36,491 nt of DNA from Nostoc linckia NIES-25 (GTDB lineage: Bacteria; Cyanobacteriota; Cyanobacteriia; Cyanobacteriales; Nostocaceae), in assembly GCF_002368035.1 (NCBI RefSeq), contig NZ_AP018226.1:1-36491 (forward strand). The letters are read 5' to 3'. The position numbers were made by a program, and so were the translations under genes. The notes below the pieces were generated by a model. It did no database searches. It saw nothing but the letters and a program-made list of their open reading frames with translations, and was not told the origin of the DNA. Shown here piece after piece: positions 7,546-15,226 of the stretch. Positions within the stretch are counted from its first letter, which is position 1. Each line of letters starts with the position of its first letter.

Positions 7546-8343
7546 TCACAATCTTTTTCTGCCAGAGTTACCTCTAGACAAGCGCACATAACTGCCATCA
7601 ATTAAGTAAGCGGGACTTAGTGGAGAATTTCTCAGTAGCCTATAAGCACTTTTCATATCTTTTTGGTATTTCTCCCAGCTAGCTCTAAAGCCGTAATTCT
7701 CTTTACTCTTGGCTATGAATTTTGATATTGCTTCCAATGCTTCTAGTGGAGGTAGTGAGAAAAATTCTGCTAGAGTTGCTGTTTGTGTCGCACCTTTATC
7801 TAAACGCATTTGATATGCGTCTCGCTTTCCCAGAATTATTGGATCATCTAAAAAACCAGAAGAGGACAGCAGACGATCGCATATCTCCCACTCACAAGCT
7901 AGCCACCAACGATTTACAGATAATTTCTTTGAGTTAATCCAAGGGCGAAAGCTGACAACTTTCTGAATTAATCCACGTATTGCCAAAGATTCAAGTGCTA
8001 ACGGCTCGTAATGTTTCTTAACCGTCTGTAGCTCTGGTAATTTTTGAGTGCAATCATTTAGGTAAAAGTCCAGCCAATCGGCTTTAAATTCGTAGTTTTG
8101 CTGAGTTACTGCAATTAACTTTTTATCGCCATCGCGGGAGCTTTCAAAATATATTCCATGCTCGTGCTGCATTACATGGTTGGGCAATCCTCGGATGATG
8201 TCTACTGCTTCCTGCCTAGTGTACTTAGGAGGTCTGTACGCAAATGCGGGAAGCCCTAGCCCCTCTGTATTTTTGGTGATTTCCTCGATTAATGGAATCT
8301 CTGGTAACTTTGTTTTTTTGGTGATTTCGGTCTGATTGTTCAT
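7546..8343 (-). CDS. Uncharacterised protein of the left CyRepA1 operon
   Basis: The 265-residue protein is soluble, with a proline-rich N-terminus, an aromatic central part (VNRWWLACEWEICDRLL, near residues 145-165) and a very basic C-terminus (SYVRLSRGNSGRKRL) suited to nucleic-acid contact. I recognise no domain. It occupies the position taken in the right half by the unrelated-looking 248-residue gene at 25.98 kb, which also ends in a basic tail, so a replication-accessory role is conceivable. The start ATG at 8343 has only a weak ribosome site. Confidence 0.6.
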   Translation of the reverse strand: MNNQTEITKKTKLPEIPLIEEITKNTEGLGLPAFAYRPPKYTRQEAVDIIRGLPNHVMQHEHGIYFESSRDGDKKLIAVTQQNYEFKADWLDFYLNDCTQKLPELQTVKKHYEPLALESLAIRGLIQKVVSFRPWINSKKLSVNRWWLACEWEICDRLLSSSGFLDDPIILGKRDAYQMRLDKGATQTATLAEFFSLPPLEALEAISKFIAKSKENYGFRASWEKYQKDMKSAYRLLRNSPLSPAYLIDGSYVRLSRGNSGRKRL

Positions 8344-8389
8344 GTGTTAAGAATTGCGATCGCCTGCCTTCAAGTTCAATTGTTTGTAG

Positions 8390-8770
8390 CTAGCTTGTTG
8401 GGGTGTTGCCATTGCCGCCCTGCCTTAATAAATACTCCCAAATACGCCGAATCTCTGCTTGAAATGTTTGGCGATCGCGTTCTGCGCTCTCCCTATCTTG
8501 CTGAGTTAATTCGATGTTATGTAAAGTAATTTCCCGCAGATAGTTTACATCTTGAGAAATCTGAGAAATTGCCTGTGTATTAGCTTCTTGCTGTTGTTCA
8601 ATGCGGGTCAGTATTTCATTGTGCTGGGCAACCGTTTCAGATGTTGTAGTGGCTACCTGGGCTACTTGTGCCATTAGTGGAGCTAGTCGATTAAGCATTT
8701 CAGCATGGCTTGTCAGCATTGCCTCAAGCCGATCTAGTCTGCTAGGTGGTGGCCCTCCATTATTTGTCAT
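8390..8770 (-). CDS. Coiled-coil protein, left paralogue
   Basis: The 126-residue protein starts MTNNGGPPPSRLDRLEAML, followed by long heptad-like helical segments rich in Gln, Glu and Leu. It resembles the 100-residue product at 25661 (MTNSQPENNRLDRIEAIL) in its start, the R-L-D-R-[IL]-E-A motif and a terminal I/L-rich helix. The two are therefore mirror-position paralogues. It overlaps the preceding gene by ATGA. Likely an oligomeric, perhaps structural, accessory protein. This architecture (LDRLE/IEA plus long coil) is widespread among small cyanobacterial proteins of unknown function. Confidence 0.65.
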   Translation of the reverse strand: MTNNGGPPPSRLDRLEAMLTSHAEMLNRLAPLMAQVAQVATTTSETVAQHNEILTRIEQQQEANTQAISQISQDVNYLREITLHNIELTQQDRESAERDRQTFQAEIRRIWEYLLRQGGNGNTPTS

Positions 8771-9021
8771 CGCCCTGCCTCCAGCATTTTGGCGATCGCC
8801 TCTTTATCAAAACAGTCTAGATAGCTTACCAGTTCTCGAAATTGCTGGTATTTCTCCTCAGCATAGCTATCTGGTGTGAATCCTAGAACTTCACAGAACT
8901 TTAAGTAATCAGCACGCCAATGGAAACTGTTTAGGGCAGTGGTGAAATTTTCTGCAAGCTCTAGCGATTCTGGTGATATCTCTGGTTTTTCTGTTTCGTA
9001 AATTATCGGGGTTTCGGTCAT
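8767..9021 (-). CDS. Small acidic protein co-translated with an RHH regulator
   Basis: The 84-residue acidic protein (MTETPIIYETEKPEISPESL at its start) overlaps both its neighbours by ATGA, so it belongs to a tight four-gene leftward operon. No toxin or enzyme motif is visible. Being encoded directly after an RHH protein recalls toxin-antitoxin order, but the sequence does not resemble a ParE, RelE, PIN or MazF toxin. Function is unknown. Confidence 0.6.
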   Translation of the reverse strand: MTETPIIYETEKPEISPESLELAENFTTALNSFHWRADYLKFCEVLGFTPDSYAEEKYQQFRELVSYLDCFDKEAIAKMLEAGR

Positions 9022-9188
9022 ATCGCTTCCTTGCCTTGGCTCGATTCACGTTCAGCCACATAGTCTTTAATAAAACTGAGTAAAACATCTCTCATGTTTT
9101 TTCCTTCTCTGGCTACGACTGACTTGAACTGATTTCTTAGTTCGTCAGGCATCTCTACTCGAATAGCAACAAGTTTAGTTTCATCCAT
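9018..9188 (-). CDS. Small ribbon-helix-helix DNA-binding protein
   Basis: The 56-residue product begins MDETKLVAIRVEMPDELRNQ and continues through two helices to a charged tail. A beta-strand with alternating hydrophobic and polar residues (LVAIRVEMP), then two helices (DELRNQFKSVVAREG and MRDVLLSFIKDYV), is the MetJ/Arc/CopG RHH pattern. It is the first gene of the leftward operon and faces the HTH gene across a short divergent promoter region, so it probably regulates that region or binds operators nearby. The mirror counterpart is the RHH-like gene at 25275. Confidence 0.65.
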   Translation of the reverse strand: MDETKLVAIRVEMPDELRNQFKSVVAREGKNMRDVLLSFIKDYVAERESSQGKEAI

Positions 9189-9265
9189 ATAACAACTTTA
9201 AGCATGTAGTGACTATATTTTTGCACTTCATACCTTAATAGTGCTATTGGATAAAGTGAATTTAT

Positions 9266-9339
9266 TTGCTTAGTATGCAGTTTATGTTATATTGCAAACT
9301 AATGCAACCAATAAAACTAGCTGCAAGCTACTGCAAACA
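9266..9339 (+). promoter_or_regulatory. Promoter and 17-bp direct-repeat operator of the rightward operon
   Basis: A plausible -35 (TTGCTT, 9266-9271) and -10 (TATATT, 9288-9293) are spaced 16 bp. Two direct repeats, GCAAACTAATGCAACCA (9294-9310) and GCAAGCTACTGCAAACA (9323-9339), overlap the expected start of transcription just before the HTH gene. This is the arrangement of an autorepressed promoter, with the HTH protein or the adjacent RHH protein as candidate binder. Confidence 0.5.
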
Positions 9340-9351
9340 GCCAAAACCCTT

Positions 9352-9957
9352 ATGAGTCAAGACTTTATCGATATTGAATGCAATGTAGCTGAAAGTTTCA
9401 CTGAAGCTTCAGCGCAAACTTTCACTGCAAAGCAACTAGCATCCATCCTTTCAGTGTCGGAGCGTTCGGTCTATGGCTATGCCAATCGCATTCTAGAGGC
9501 TTGGCACTGGCTACCAGAGAGTGAATTTAGATCTAATGGCATCTACACCCGCCGCGCACTTGAAGCAATGCAAGAGTTAAAGTCTTGTAAAAACGCTTCC
9601 GAGTATGCCTCTAAAGTTGCCAGAGAGAACCAAAAGCCACAGCAAGCCAACAAGACATCTACATCTGCATTGGTTCCCACACGGCACACAGAAGCACTTG
9701 AAACTAAGCTGGCAACCATCCAGAAAAACACAACCGCGCTCAACGTATCAGTTCAAGACAGAATCACGGTGCTTAGACAACAAATCGCCGTAGAAACCAG
9801 TCGCGCTAAGAGCAATCAAACCGTGTTGGATGAATTGGAGTCCCAACAAGCGATCGCTCGTGGCATTGAAAAAGGTCTGAAAATTTTTGAACTTGAGCAA
9901 CAGGCCGCCGCCGCCACAGTTGAGCAGCTGACCTTGGAAAAATTACAACAACTTTAA
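9352..9957 (+). CDS. HTH regulator with C-terminal coiled coil
   Basis: I start the gene at the ATG of MSQDFIDIEC (201 residues), because the upstream in-frame TTG lies inside the operator repeats. Residues about 24-50 (FTAKQLASILSVSERSVYGY) are a MerR/excisionase-like or winged HTH. A Thr/Lys/Gln linker follows, then a long C-terminal helical segment (ETKLATIQKNTTALNVSVQD and beyond) likely to dimerise. It is the first gene of the rightward operon and probably autoregulates through the 17-bp repeats before it. Other genes of this type in cyanobacterial plasmids are usually annotated only as HTH proteins. Confidence 0.65.
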   Translation: MSQDFIDIECNVAESFTEASAQTFTAKQLASILSVSERSVYGYANRILEAWHWLPESEFRSNGIYTRRALEAMQELKSCKNASEYASKVARENQKPQQANKTSTSALVPTRHTEALETKLATIQKNTTALNVSVQDRITVLRQQIAVETSRAKSNQTVLDELESQQAIARGIEKGLKIFELEQQAAAATVEQLTLEKLQQL

Positions 9958-9979
9958 TGAATTGAAGGGATTGAAAAAC

Positions 9980-10231
9980 ATGATTGAAATGATTCACGAC
10001 GACGAAAAACGGGTAATTCGTGATGCTTTACGCCTGTCTCGTCGAGAAGGTCTAGGCTTTTTTGTAGAAGAATTCGTTACTGTTCTGGCTCAAGAAGGGT
10101 TTAGCCTTGAGGATTTGTTACATGGGATCGCCTCTTGGCTGTACCGCACAGAGGGGAGCGTCAAGGTCATTAGGCATTTAGAAGATGCTGCTACAGAACT
10201 CTCTTGCATCCAGGATGAGGATAAACAATGA
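9980..10231 (+). CDS. Small uncharacterised helical protein
   Basis: The 83-residue product starts at an ATG with a GAAGGGA ribosome site 9 bases upstream. The upstream in-frame TTG is less likely. It is predicted all-helical (DEKRVIRDALRLSRREGLGF, then EDLLHGIASWLY) with an acidic tail. Its stop overlaps the start of the RHH gene (ATGA), so translation is coupled. No family is recognised. Confidence 0.6.
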   Translation: MIEMIHDDEKRVIRDALRLSRREGLGFFVEEFVTVLAQEGFSLEDLLHGIASWLYRTEGSVKVIRHLEDAATELSCIQDEDKQ

Positions 10232-10497
10232 AAATCACCGTTCGCAAGCACCATCAGCAATTAATCACAAATATGGCTCTAGAGATGGGTTGTAGCCCTT
10301 CTGAAGCCCTGAATTACATACTCTGGCAGTACCGATGGGGAACCCCACAACCACCACAGCTACAGCCTCTAGAATCGCCTACAAAGCAGCTCACCCTTGC
10401 ATCTCCTAAAGCCATAGCCCAATTTGAACAAACACAGCTACAGCAAGAGATTGACCCGATTATCAATAAAATTGCTGGACTGATTGAAGATTTTTAG
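10228..10497 (+). CDS. RHH-like DNA-binding protein, left paralogue
   Basis: The 89-residue product has an N-terminal strand-helix-helix region (KITVRKHHQQLITNMALEM, then SPSEALNYILWQY), a Pro/Gln-rich linker and a short C-terminal helix (INKIAGLIEDF). The 99-residue product at 24839-25138 shares this order, including SPTEVLNYLL and a terminal ERLAYLLEDF. They are mirror-position paralogues, each preceding the coiled-coil and P-loop protein genes. A centromere-binding or operon-regulating role is plausible, but no target is shown. Confidence 0.65.
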   Translation: MKITVRKHHQQLITNMALEMGCSPSEALNYILWQYRWGTPQPPQLQPLESPTKQLTLASPKAIAQFEQTQLQQEIDPIINKIAGLIEDF

Positions 10498-10498
10498 A

Positions 10499-10531
10499 CA
10501 TCTGGATCGCCCTAGTAAAGTTTTCCAGATG
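10499..10531 (+). terminator. Intergenic hairpin CATCTGGA / TCCAGATG
   Basis: A perfect 8-bp stem (10499-10506 with 10524-10531) with a 17-base loop lies immediately after the RHH gene. No T-tract follows, so it is more likely an RNA-processing or attenuation element than a strong terminator. Confidence 0.4.
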
Positions 10532-10564
10532 CCAAGCCCAACCCACTGACAAGGAATTGAACTC

Positions 10565-10717
10565 ATGAAAGTATACCCAATTGTCGCCGCACTCGCTCTA
10601 CTCTTAACCTTAACCGTTGCGCTTCCATCACTGGCTAACGGTGCTGATACTTCCCAACCTTCTGATCCGTCCCAACCTTCCCAACCTTTAGGGCGCGGTG
10701 GTACTAATCGCCGCTAA
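10565..10717 (+). CDS. Small secreted or membrane-anchored peptide
   Basis: The 50-residue product begins MKVYPIVAALALLLTLTVAL, a signal-peptide-like N-terminus with a likely cleavage after SLANG near residue 26. A short Ser/Gln/Pro repeat tail (QPSDPSQPSQPLGRGG) ends in Arg-Arg. AAGGA stands 9 bases before the ATG. A mature peptide of only ~25 residues would be exported. Function is unknown. Confidence 0.6.
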   Translation: MKVYPIVAALALLLTLTVALPSLANGADTSQPSDPSQPSQPLGRGGTNRR

Positions 10718-10737
10718 TAAATAACAGGAATTACCCC

Positions 10738-10935
10738 ATGAGAATAGAACAAATTAAAGCAATTCTATATGGCTGTGAAGCTTCATTGCAGCTAGTTTTA
10801 AGCGATGAAACTTATCAAAAAATCCAACAGCACGAATGCTTTTCAACCAACAATGACTTGCTGTTAGGTGATGCAGTTCAGGCAATTAATGAGGTTTTAG
10901 AAGAAGTTGAGAATTTTGGAGAATTAATGCCATGA
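10738..10935 (+). CDS. Small acidic helical protein
   Basis: The 65-residue product has an AGGAA ribosome site and ends with an ATGA overlap to the next gene. It is acidic and helical (LGDAVQAINEVLEEVENFGE). No family is recognised. It belongs to a run of tiny genes (10.5-11.3 kb) that has no equivalent in the right half. Confidence 0.6.
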   Translation: MRIEQIKAILYGCEASLQLVLSDETYQKIQQHECFSTNNDLLLGDAVQAINEVLEEVENFGELMP

Positions 10936-11051
10936 GAGCAACACTTGTTTTTGTCTACTTGGCTTTAGTCTGGTTAACCTACGGCTTATTTATTGCTGAC
11001 CAATTATCGCAACCGTTTCAGCCTGAAACAGCTAACCCAAACAATCACTAA
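10932..11051 (+). CDS. Single-pass tiny membrane protein
   Basis: The 39-residue product begins MRATLVFVYLALVWLTYGLF, a single hydrophobic helix, followed by a short polar tail. The ATGA overlap with the preceding gene supports translation. A terminator-like hairpin follows at once. Function is unknown. Confidence 0.55.
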   Translation: MRATLVFVYLALVWLTYGLFIADQLSQPFQPETANPNNH

Positions 11052-11060
11052 CTAAAGTTT

Positions 11061-11089
11061 ACCTGCTACTTACCCGGTAGCAGGTTTTA
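11061..11089 (+). terminator. Intrinsic terminator or attenuator
   Basis: ACCTGCTAC (11061-11069) and GTAGCAGGT (11077-11085) form a perfect 9-bp stem with a 7-base loop followed by TTTT. It separates the tiny-gene run from the 58-residue and coiled-coil genes. The T-tract is short, so read-through is likely. Confidence 0.65.
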
Positions 11090-11094
11090 AGCGT

Positions 11095-11271
11095 ATGGAA
11101 CAAGAAGACTTACTTAGTTCTAACAACATCCAAGAGACGGCTGATTATTTCGATATAGATGAGCATCTGATGAAAAAGTATCAGCAACTTGAAGACAAGA
11201 TATCGAAGCTAAAAATTAAATTTGAAGCCCATAAAATGACCAGAGGTATTAAACATGGATTCAACATCTAG
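11095..11271 (+). CDS. Small charged coiled-coil protein
   Basis: The 58-residue product begins MEQEDLLSSNNIQETADYFD and has a Lys/Glu-rich helix (KYQQLEDKISKLKIKFEAH). Its 3' end overlaps the next gene by 17 bp. No clear ribosome site precedes the ATG, which follows the terminator hairpin closely. Function is unknown. Confidence 0.45.
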   Translation: MEQEDLLSSNNIQETADYFDIDEHLMKKYQQLEDKISKLKIKFEAHKMTRGIKHGFNI

Positions 11272-11986
11272 AGCAAAAAAAGCTGTTGAGAACAGGCAAC
11301 GACAAACAGCAACGGCTACAAACACCACAAGAATTTACAGCAACGGTCAAAAAAGTATTACTACTCCAGTAATTACTAACTTCAAAGAAGACCCTAAACC
11401 CGAAACTACGATACACGGTAGCGTAGCCTATGATTCATCTACTAGTTCTGTCAATGTCTCCCTTCCTGGCTTTGAAAGGTCAACACTGGATCAACTAGCT
11501 GCTAATGTTTACAGTCCTGATTTAACAAAAGTATCTGATATTAAAAACCCAGAGATTAAAAATCAGGCAACTGTAGCAGAGTACGAAAATGCCAAGGCAC
11601 AGTATGAAGGCGGTATCAGGTACAACGATTTGATAGTTTGGGCGAATAAATACGCGGGTTCCCAGTTCAAAGCACTTGCTGAAAAAGCCAAAGCCTTTGC
11701 ATCTGGCTTGGTGGCTCAAAGTGAGATAGAGAAAGTTTATCAGCAATTTTTGGAACTACAAAAACAGCAAAAAATCACACTAGAAAAAGGGGTAGATTAC
11801 ATTGCTCAATCTCATAAGACTGCTGTTAAACAAGCAATGCTTCCTTACACGTTGGCTGAGAGTGAAGCCGCTTTGAGTAAGCAAAAATCGAAGGCTGAGA
11901 AAGCATTTCATGAAGCCCAGCAAGCACAGTTAGACACCTCGGCTTTTATCAAGAGTTTGGGCGATAAATCTTTGAAATCAGCTTAA
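11255..11986 (+). CDS. Coiled-coil partner of the P-loop membrane protein, left paralogue
   Basis: The 243-residue product has a Ser/Thr/Lys-rich disordered N-terminus, a middle segment with SLPGFE (about residues 70-75), and a long Ala/Lys/Gln-rich helical region. Part of this is LVAQSEIEKVYQQFLELQKQ, with a C-terminal coil. Its counterpart at 23984-24739 has the same order: a basic Thr-rich N-terminus, a LELPTFEP segment, and a long helical half with matching 'D-Y-I/G-[IA]-A...' regions. Both sit directly upstream of the large membrane P-loop protein, so they probably form a conserved pair. An AGAGG ribosome site precedes the ATG. The family is not recognised. Confidence 0.65.
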   Translation: MDSTSRAKKAVENRQRQTATATNTTRIYSNGQKSITTPVITNFKEDPKPETTIHGSVAYDSSTSSVNVSLPGFERSTLDQLAANVYSPDLTKVSDIKNPEIKNQATVAEYENAKAQYEGGIRYNDLIVWANKYAGSQFKALAEKAKAFASGLVAQSEIEKVYQQFLELQKQQKITLEKGVDYIAQSHKTAVKQAMLPYTLAESEAALSKQKSKAEKAFHEAQQAQLDTSAFIKSLGDKSLKSA

Positions 11987-11993
11987 CTAAATT

Positions 11994-12014
11994 GGCAGTA
12001 GTTAACCTACTGCC
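11994..12014 (+). promoter_or_regulatory. Conserved GGCAGTA hairpin, left copy
   Basis: GGCAGTAG (11994-12001) pairs with CTACTGCC (12007-12014) across the loop TTAAC. It lies between the coiled-coil gene and the P-loop gene. The right operon has a hairpin with the same GGCAGTA/TACTGCC core at the same place (23953-23972), although the flanking genes are strongly diverged. It is probably an attenuator or mRNA-processing site that tunes the ratio of the two products. Confidence 0.6.
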
Positions 12015-12038
12015 CTATTAATATTCGGAGTTTTAACC

Positions 12039-14231
12039 ATGTCTAAGAAAGTCTTATCGTTAGTAACTGCAAGTGGTTTGGGTTTACTTGGTGGTTTATG
12101 GCTAGGTATAGCTAACAAAAACTTGGCTCAAACCATAGGGTTTGGTACTGGTGGCGCGTTATTCGGCGGCGGCATCATAGCTTTTATTTACGATACGAAA
12201 CTCAACACGATTAAGAACAAATTAGAAGCTTCAATTAGTACTTTAAAAATTGAGAACACTAAGCTTCAAACACTGTTAGAAACTGCTAATGAACTAAAAC
12301 TAGACATTCAAAACGCTAGAGACACGGCATTAAATACCGTTAACCAATTAAAAACCGAATTGACTTTGATTAAGTCACAGTTACAGCAAGAGTCAAATAA
12401 AAGTTTAGAACTGTCACAAGAGAATAAACGGCTACTAATTCGGATAAATGAGTTACAAGATGAAGTCAAAGAATTAACCCAACTCTGCAACAACAAAGAA
12501 GCCGAATTACAAGAGTTTAGTAATAGTTTCAGCCAGCGATTAGATACCGAATTGGCTCAAGAATTCGCCGCCAAAAAAGAGCAATTTATACAGGAAGAAG
12601 TAGCCAAGGAATTTGAACTTACACAGGAAGCATTCAACGTCATAGAACAGATGCAATCGCTAGTCAAAGAAGTGTATGAAAGGCATCAAGGACAAAGGCA
12701 TCTACTCTTGAATACTCACGGGCAATACCTTGACCATCATAATAAGGCGATCGCCAAGCACCAAGAAGCCTACGACGCATTACTAGAGGTCAAGGATGGT
12801 TTAGAACTGCGAGTCAGGATGTTAGAGCAACAATTAGCCGGTGACTTACTAGAACCCGCCTATGGTGATTTCGGTTTTGATATCAGCGGCAAGATAGCTA
12901 ATGAGATAGCGCGTACCCTGTTTAGTGATATCAACCTGGCTTTGAGCGTTAAAGGCTTCCAGGTTAAGCCTGACGGCGTTGTAGATGTGGGTTTTGGGTA
13001 TTCACGCTCTGTTGACCCTCAAGCGGTTGTAGAAGCCATTAAAAAGCATTCTGAAACACTGGCTAAAAAGTTGGGACTGTTCAAAATAACAAGTGTTCGC
13101 AAGTTGGAAATAACTGATTGTATCGTCGTAGGTTACCGTACAGAACCAGCTATCAAGACAGATGAAATTAAGCTGATGGTTGGGACTCCTGACGAATTTA
13201 TCAGCTACGTAGTTAGTCACCCAATTCGATATCGGCTGATAGCAGATCCGGGTATGGGCAAAACTCCCACTACTGCGGTAATGATTAGCGAAATCTTGAA
13301 AGCTGGATGCACTCGCGGTAATACCGGGAAAGGTGAGAAAGTGCCATACACCTTAGTAAATGTTAGCTACCCCGGTGCTATTGGTTCACTCAAAGATTCT
13401 AGTTATCCCCTTGATGTTTTCCTCCAATATGGAGACACTACGGCGGCGATTAAATCATTTGAAGACTGTTTAGATGATGGTAAATTCCGACTGCAAAACA
13501 CACAATATGCTGCTAAATTTTTCCAAATTTGGACATGGGAAGAATTAGACAATACCCTCAATTCTTGCAGTGACCCATACAAAACTGGAGGCAATCTAAA
13601 GCATATTCTTAAACAGTTTGGTCATAATAACATCGGCTGGATTGTGTCGGGTCAATCGGTAATGACTAAACAAATCCCAGGATTTACTAATGACGATAGA
13701 AGCCTGTTTACTGAAATTATCATCGGTATTCCCAAGATTAGACATTACCTAAACACCTATGGTAAGGGTAAAAACAGTGAGTCTAACTTGGCTAAGTTGA
13801 CCCGAAACTTAGATGCAATTGAAGAATATATCGACCATAAAAACGAGTTAGTTACCGATGATGCCAGATTGTTGAGAGTAGCGTTATTAGTCGATAGTAG
13901 GTCACCTAAGCTTTACTTTTTACCTAATCTTGATAAAGTCAATTTCAACTATCAAGAAATAGAAGAAGTTAAACGACTGGCAAGGCTAGCCAAGGCATCT
14001 GGCACGACTGGTAAGCCTCTGGTAATTGAAGCCTCAAACCCTTACACTGCAAGCACTGGCACAATGGCAGAGTTACCACCATTTTCGACTATAGGGGGTA
14101 GCCACCAATCTGGCACAAGTCCCCACTGTCCCCACTGCGGAAGTGCAAATTTAAAGCTACAAAACGATAAAAGATATCGCTGTTTGTCCTGTAAGAAACG
14201 CACAGTTAGTAATAAAGTGGTGTGGAGATAA
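12039..14231 (+). CDS. Membrane-anchored coiled-coil P-loop protein with C-terminal zinc ribbon, left paralogue
   Basis: The 730-residue product begins with two hydrophobic segments (VLSLVTASGLGLLGGLWLGI and IGFGTGGALFGGGIIAFIY, residues 4-52). A long coiled coil follows to about residue 270. Then comes an ATPase-like domain with Walker A ADPGMGKTPTT near residue 405, and a C-terminal zinc ribbon CPHCGSANL..YRCLSCKKRT (about 700-722) like those preceding transposases. The right copy (747 residues) shares the order and aligned motifs (IVSGQS/IVTGQN, LYFLP/YIFLP). At the Walker B position the right copy has WFDEID, while this protein has TWEELD, so catalysis may be weakened. It may be a membrane anchor for DNA partition or movement; the exact family is unknown. 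Confidence 0.75.
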   Translation: MSKKVLSLVTASGLGLLGGLWLGIANKNLAQTIGFGTGGALFGGGIIAFIYDTKLNTIKNKLEASISTLKIENTKLQTLLETANELKLDIQNARDTALNTVNQLKTELTLIKSQLQQESNKSLELSQENKRLLIRINELQDEVKELTQLCNNKEAELQEFSNSFSQRLDTELAQEFAAKKEQFIQEEVAKEFELTQEAFNVIEQMQSLVKEVYERHQGQRHLLLNTHGQYLDHHNKAIAKHQEAYDALLEVKDGLELRVRMLEQQLAGDLLEPAYGDFGFDISGKIANEIARTLFSDINLALSVKGFQVKPDGVVDVGFGYSRSVDPQAVVEAIKKHSETLAKKLGLFKITSVRKLEITDCIVVGYRTEPAIKTDEIKLMVGTPDEFISYVVSHPIRYRLIADPGMGKTPTTAVMISEILKAGCTRGNTGKGEKVPYTLVNVSYPGAIGSLKDSSYPLDVFLQYGDTTAAIKSFEDCLDDGKFRLQNTQYAAKFFQIWTWEELDNTLNSCSDPYKTGGNLKHILKQFGHNNIGWIVSGQSVMTKQIPGFTNDDRSLFTEIIIGIPKIRHYLNTYGKGKNSESNLAKLTRNLDAIEEYIDHKNELVTDDARLLRVALLVDSRSPKLYFLPNLDKVNFNYQEIEEVKRLARLAKASGTTGKPLVIEASNPYTASTGTMAELPPFSTIGGSHQSGTSPHCPHCGSANLKLQNDKRYRCLSCKKRTVSNKVVWR

Positions 14232-14235
14232 GCAC

Positions 14236-14748
14236 ATGAATTCTGATGAAATTACACCAATTATTTATGAACCTAGAAACGACCACGAGCCAGGATACAT
14301 TTATCTAATGGAAGCCGAAAATTATCATGGTTTAATTCCTGGGGCGTGGTTGCGTAGATGCAAAATTGGATTATCAAGAGATCCCCAGGCTAGGCTTGAT
14401 AGATTTCATCGCAATCAACCGCCCTGTAATGTCAAAATTCTCAAGAATATTTATGTTGAGGATATGGCAGATGTTGAGAGTGAACTACATGAAAAATTCA
14501 GCGATTGCAATGTTGATTTAATAAAAAGCCAAGAATGGTTTGATTTTAATTTGGTTCAATTTCTATCTGTACATTGGGAATTTGAGAAGCGCAGATTGTA
14601 CGTGTTTAGCATCAGTGAGTTACCAATTAAGCTAATACTTTTTGGCATGATCGGACTTTTGGGAATGGGGGCGATCGCTGGAAGTTATTTAGCTTTTTCT
14701 CATCAGCCAAGTGCTTGTACGAAAATTAATCCGCAATCTCAGCGATAG
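14236..14748 (+). CDS. T5orf172 (GIY-YIG-like) domain protein with C-terminal membrane segment
   Basis: The 170-residue protein contains PGYIYLMEAENYHG near residue 18, CKIGLSRDPQARLDRFHRNQ near residue 42 and VESELHEKF then EWFDF near residues 80-97. This is the pattern of the T5orf172/MUG113 branch of the GIY-YIG nuclease fold: Y-I-Y strand, K-I-G-x-[ST]-x-[DN]-P, E..[LH]H..F and WF. A hydrophobic stretch (LILFGMIGLLGMGAIAGSYL) near residues 131-150 predicts membrane anchoring, which is unusual for this fold. The gene starts 5 bp after the P-loop gene. In the right half this position is taken by the ParM/ParR pair, so it may act with the P-loop protein on DNA at the membrane. Nuclease activity is not assured. 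Confidence 0.75.
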   Translation: MNSDEITPIIYEPRNDHEPGYIYLMEAENYHGLIPGAWLRRCKIGLSRDPQARLDRFHRNQPPCNVKILKNIYVEDMADVESELHEKFSDCNVDLIKSQEWFDFNLVQFLSVHWEFEKRRLYVFSISELPIKLILFGMIGLLGMGAIAGSYLAFSHQPSACTKINPQSQR

Positions 14749-14759
14749 GAGTACTAATC

Positions 14760-14954
14760 ATGAATACAACAGAACAAAACCAAATCGAGATTGAAATTTT
14801 AGAGTTGAAAAGCTTATTAACTGATGTCGCTGTATTGCTATCAAAAATTGCAATCCATCCCCACTACAAAAGACTTTTAGCTAATGGGTATTCGCCGGAT
14901 TTAAATATAGCAGATGCCCAAACTGCAATTAGTTACTTGGAAGCCGAGGTGTGA
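14760..14954 (+). CDS. Small helical protein at the end of the rightward operon
   Basis: The 64-residue acidic product (EIEILELKSLLTDVAVLLSK helix) has a TAGGAG ribosome site and starts 12 bp after the T5orf172 gene. No family is recognised. Confidence 0.55.
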   Translation: MNTTEQNQIEIEILELKSLLTDVAVLLSKIAIHPHYKRLLANGYSPDLNIADAQTAISYLEAEV

Positions 14955-15226
14955 GGTATCAGGATGGGGACTATGCGATCGCCGTACTTTGCTGATAATA
15001 TTGCTGGCTTTGTGTCTAGCACCTGCATCTTCTCAGAGTGTTTCAACCACCTTTTAATTAACTGCGAGTCAAGAGATATTTTGGTTTTTCTAGTACGCAA
15101 TAGAAAGTATATTCGCTCGTGTCGATGGGTCACCATAATGGCTAAGGAGGAAAACTCCAAGGTATGTTTCCCGATTAAGAATTAGCAATACTGGGGCATT
15201 CCTTTAGGTTGGCCCATCCAAAAATT
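14955..15226. other. Stretch with no convincing gene
   Basis: Open frames of about 75 codons occur on both strands (14964-15185 rightward, 14933-15160 leftward). Neither has a good ribosome site with its start, and neither translation looks protein-like. One HIP1 octamer lies near 14977. I see no other structure. Confidence 0.4.

Noticed and set aside
8767..9188. Type II toxin-antitoxin pair
   Set aside because: Gene order (RHH then small gene) fits, but the 84-residue product has no features of a known toxin family and belongs to a longer operon.
14933..15185. Opposed 73- and 75-codon frames
   Set aside because: Neither has a convincing start or protein-like composition; one overlaps the end of a better-supported gene.
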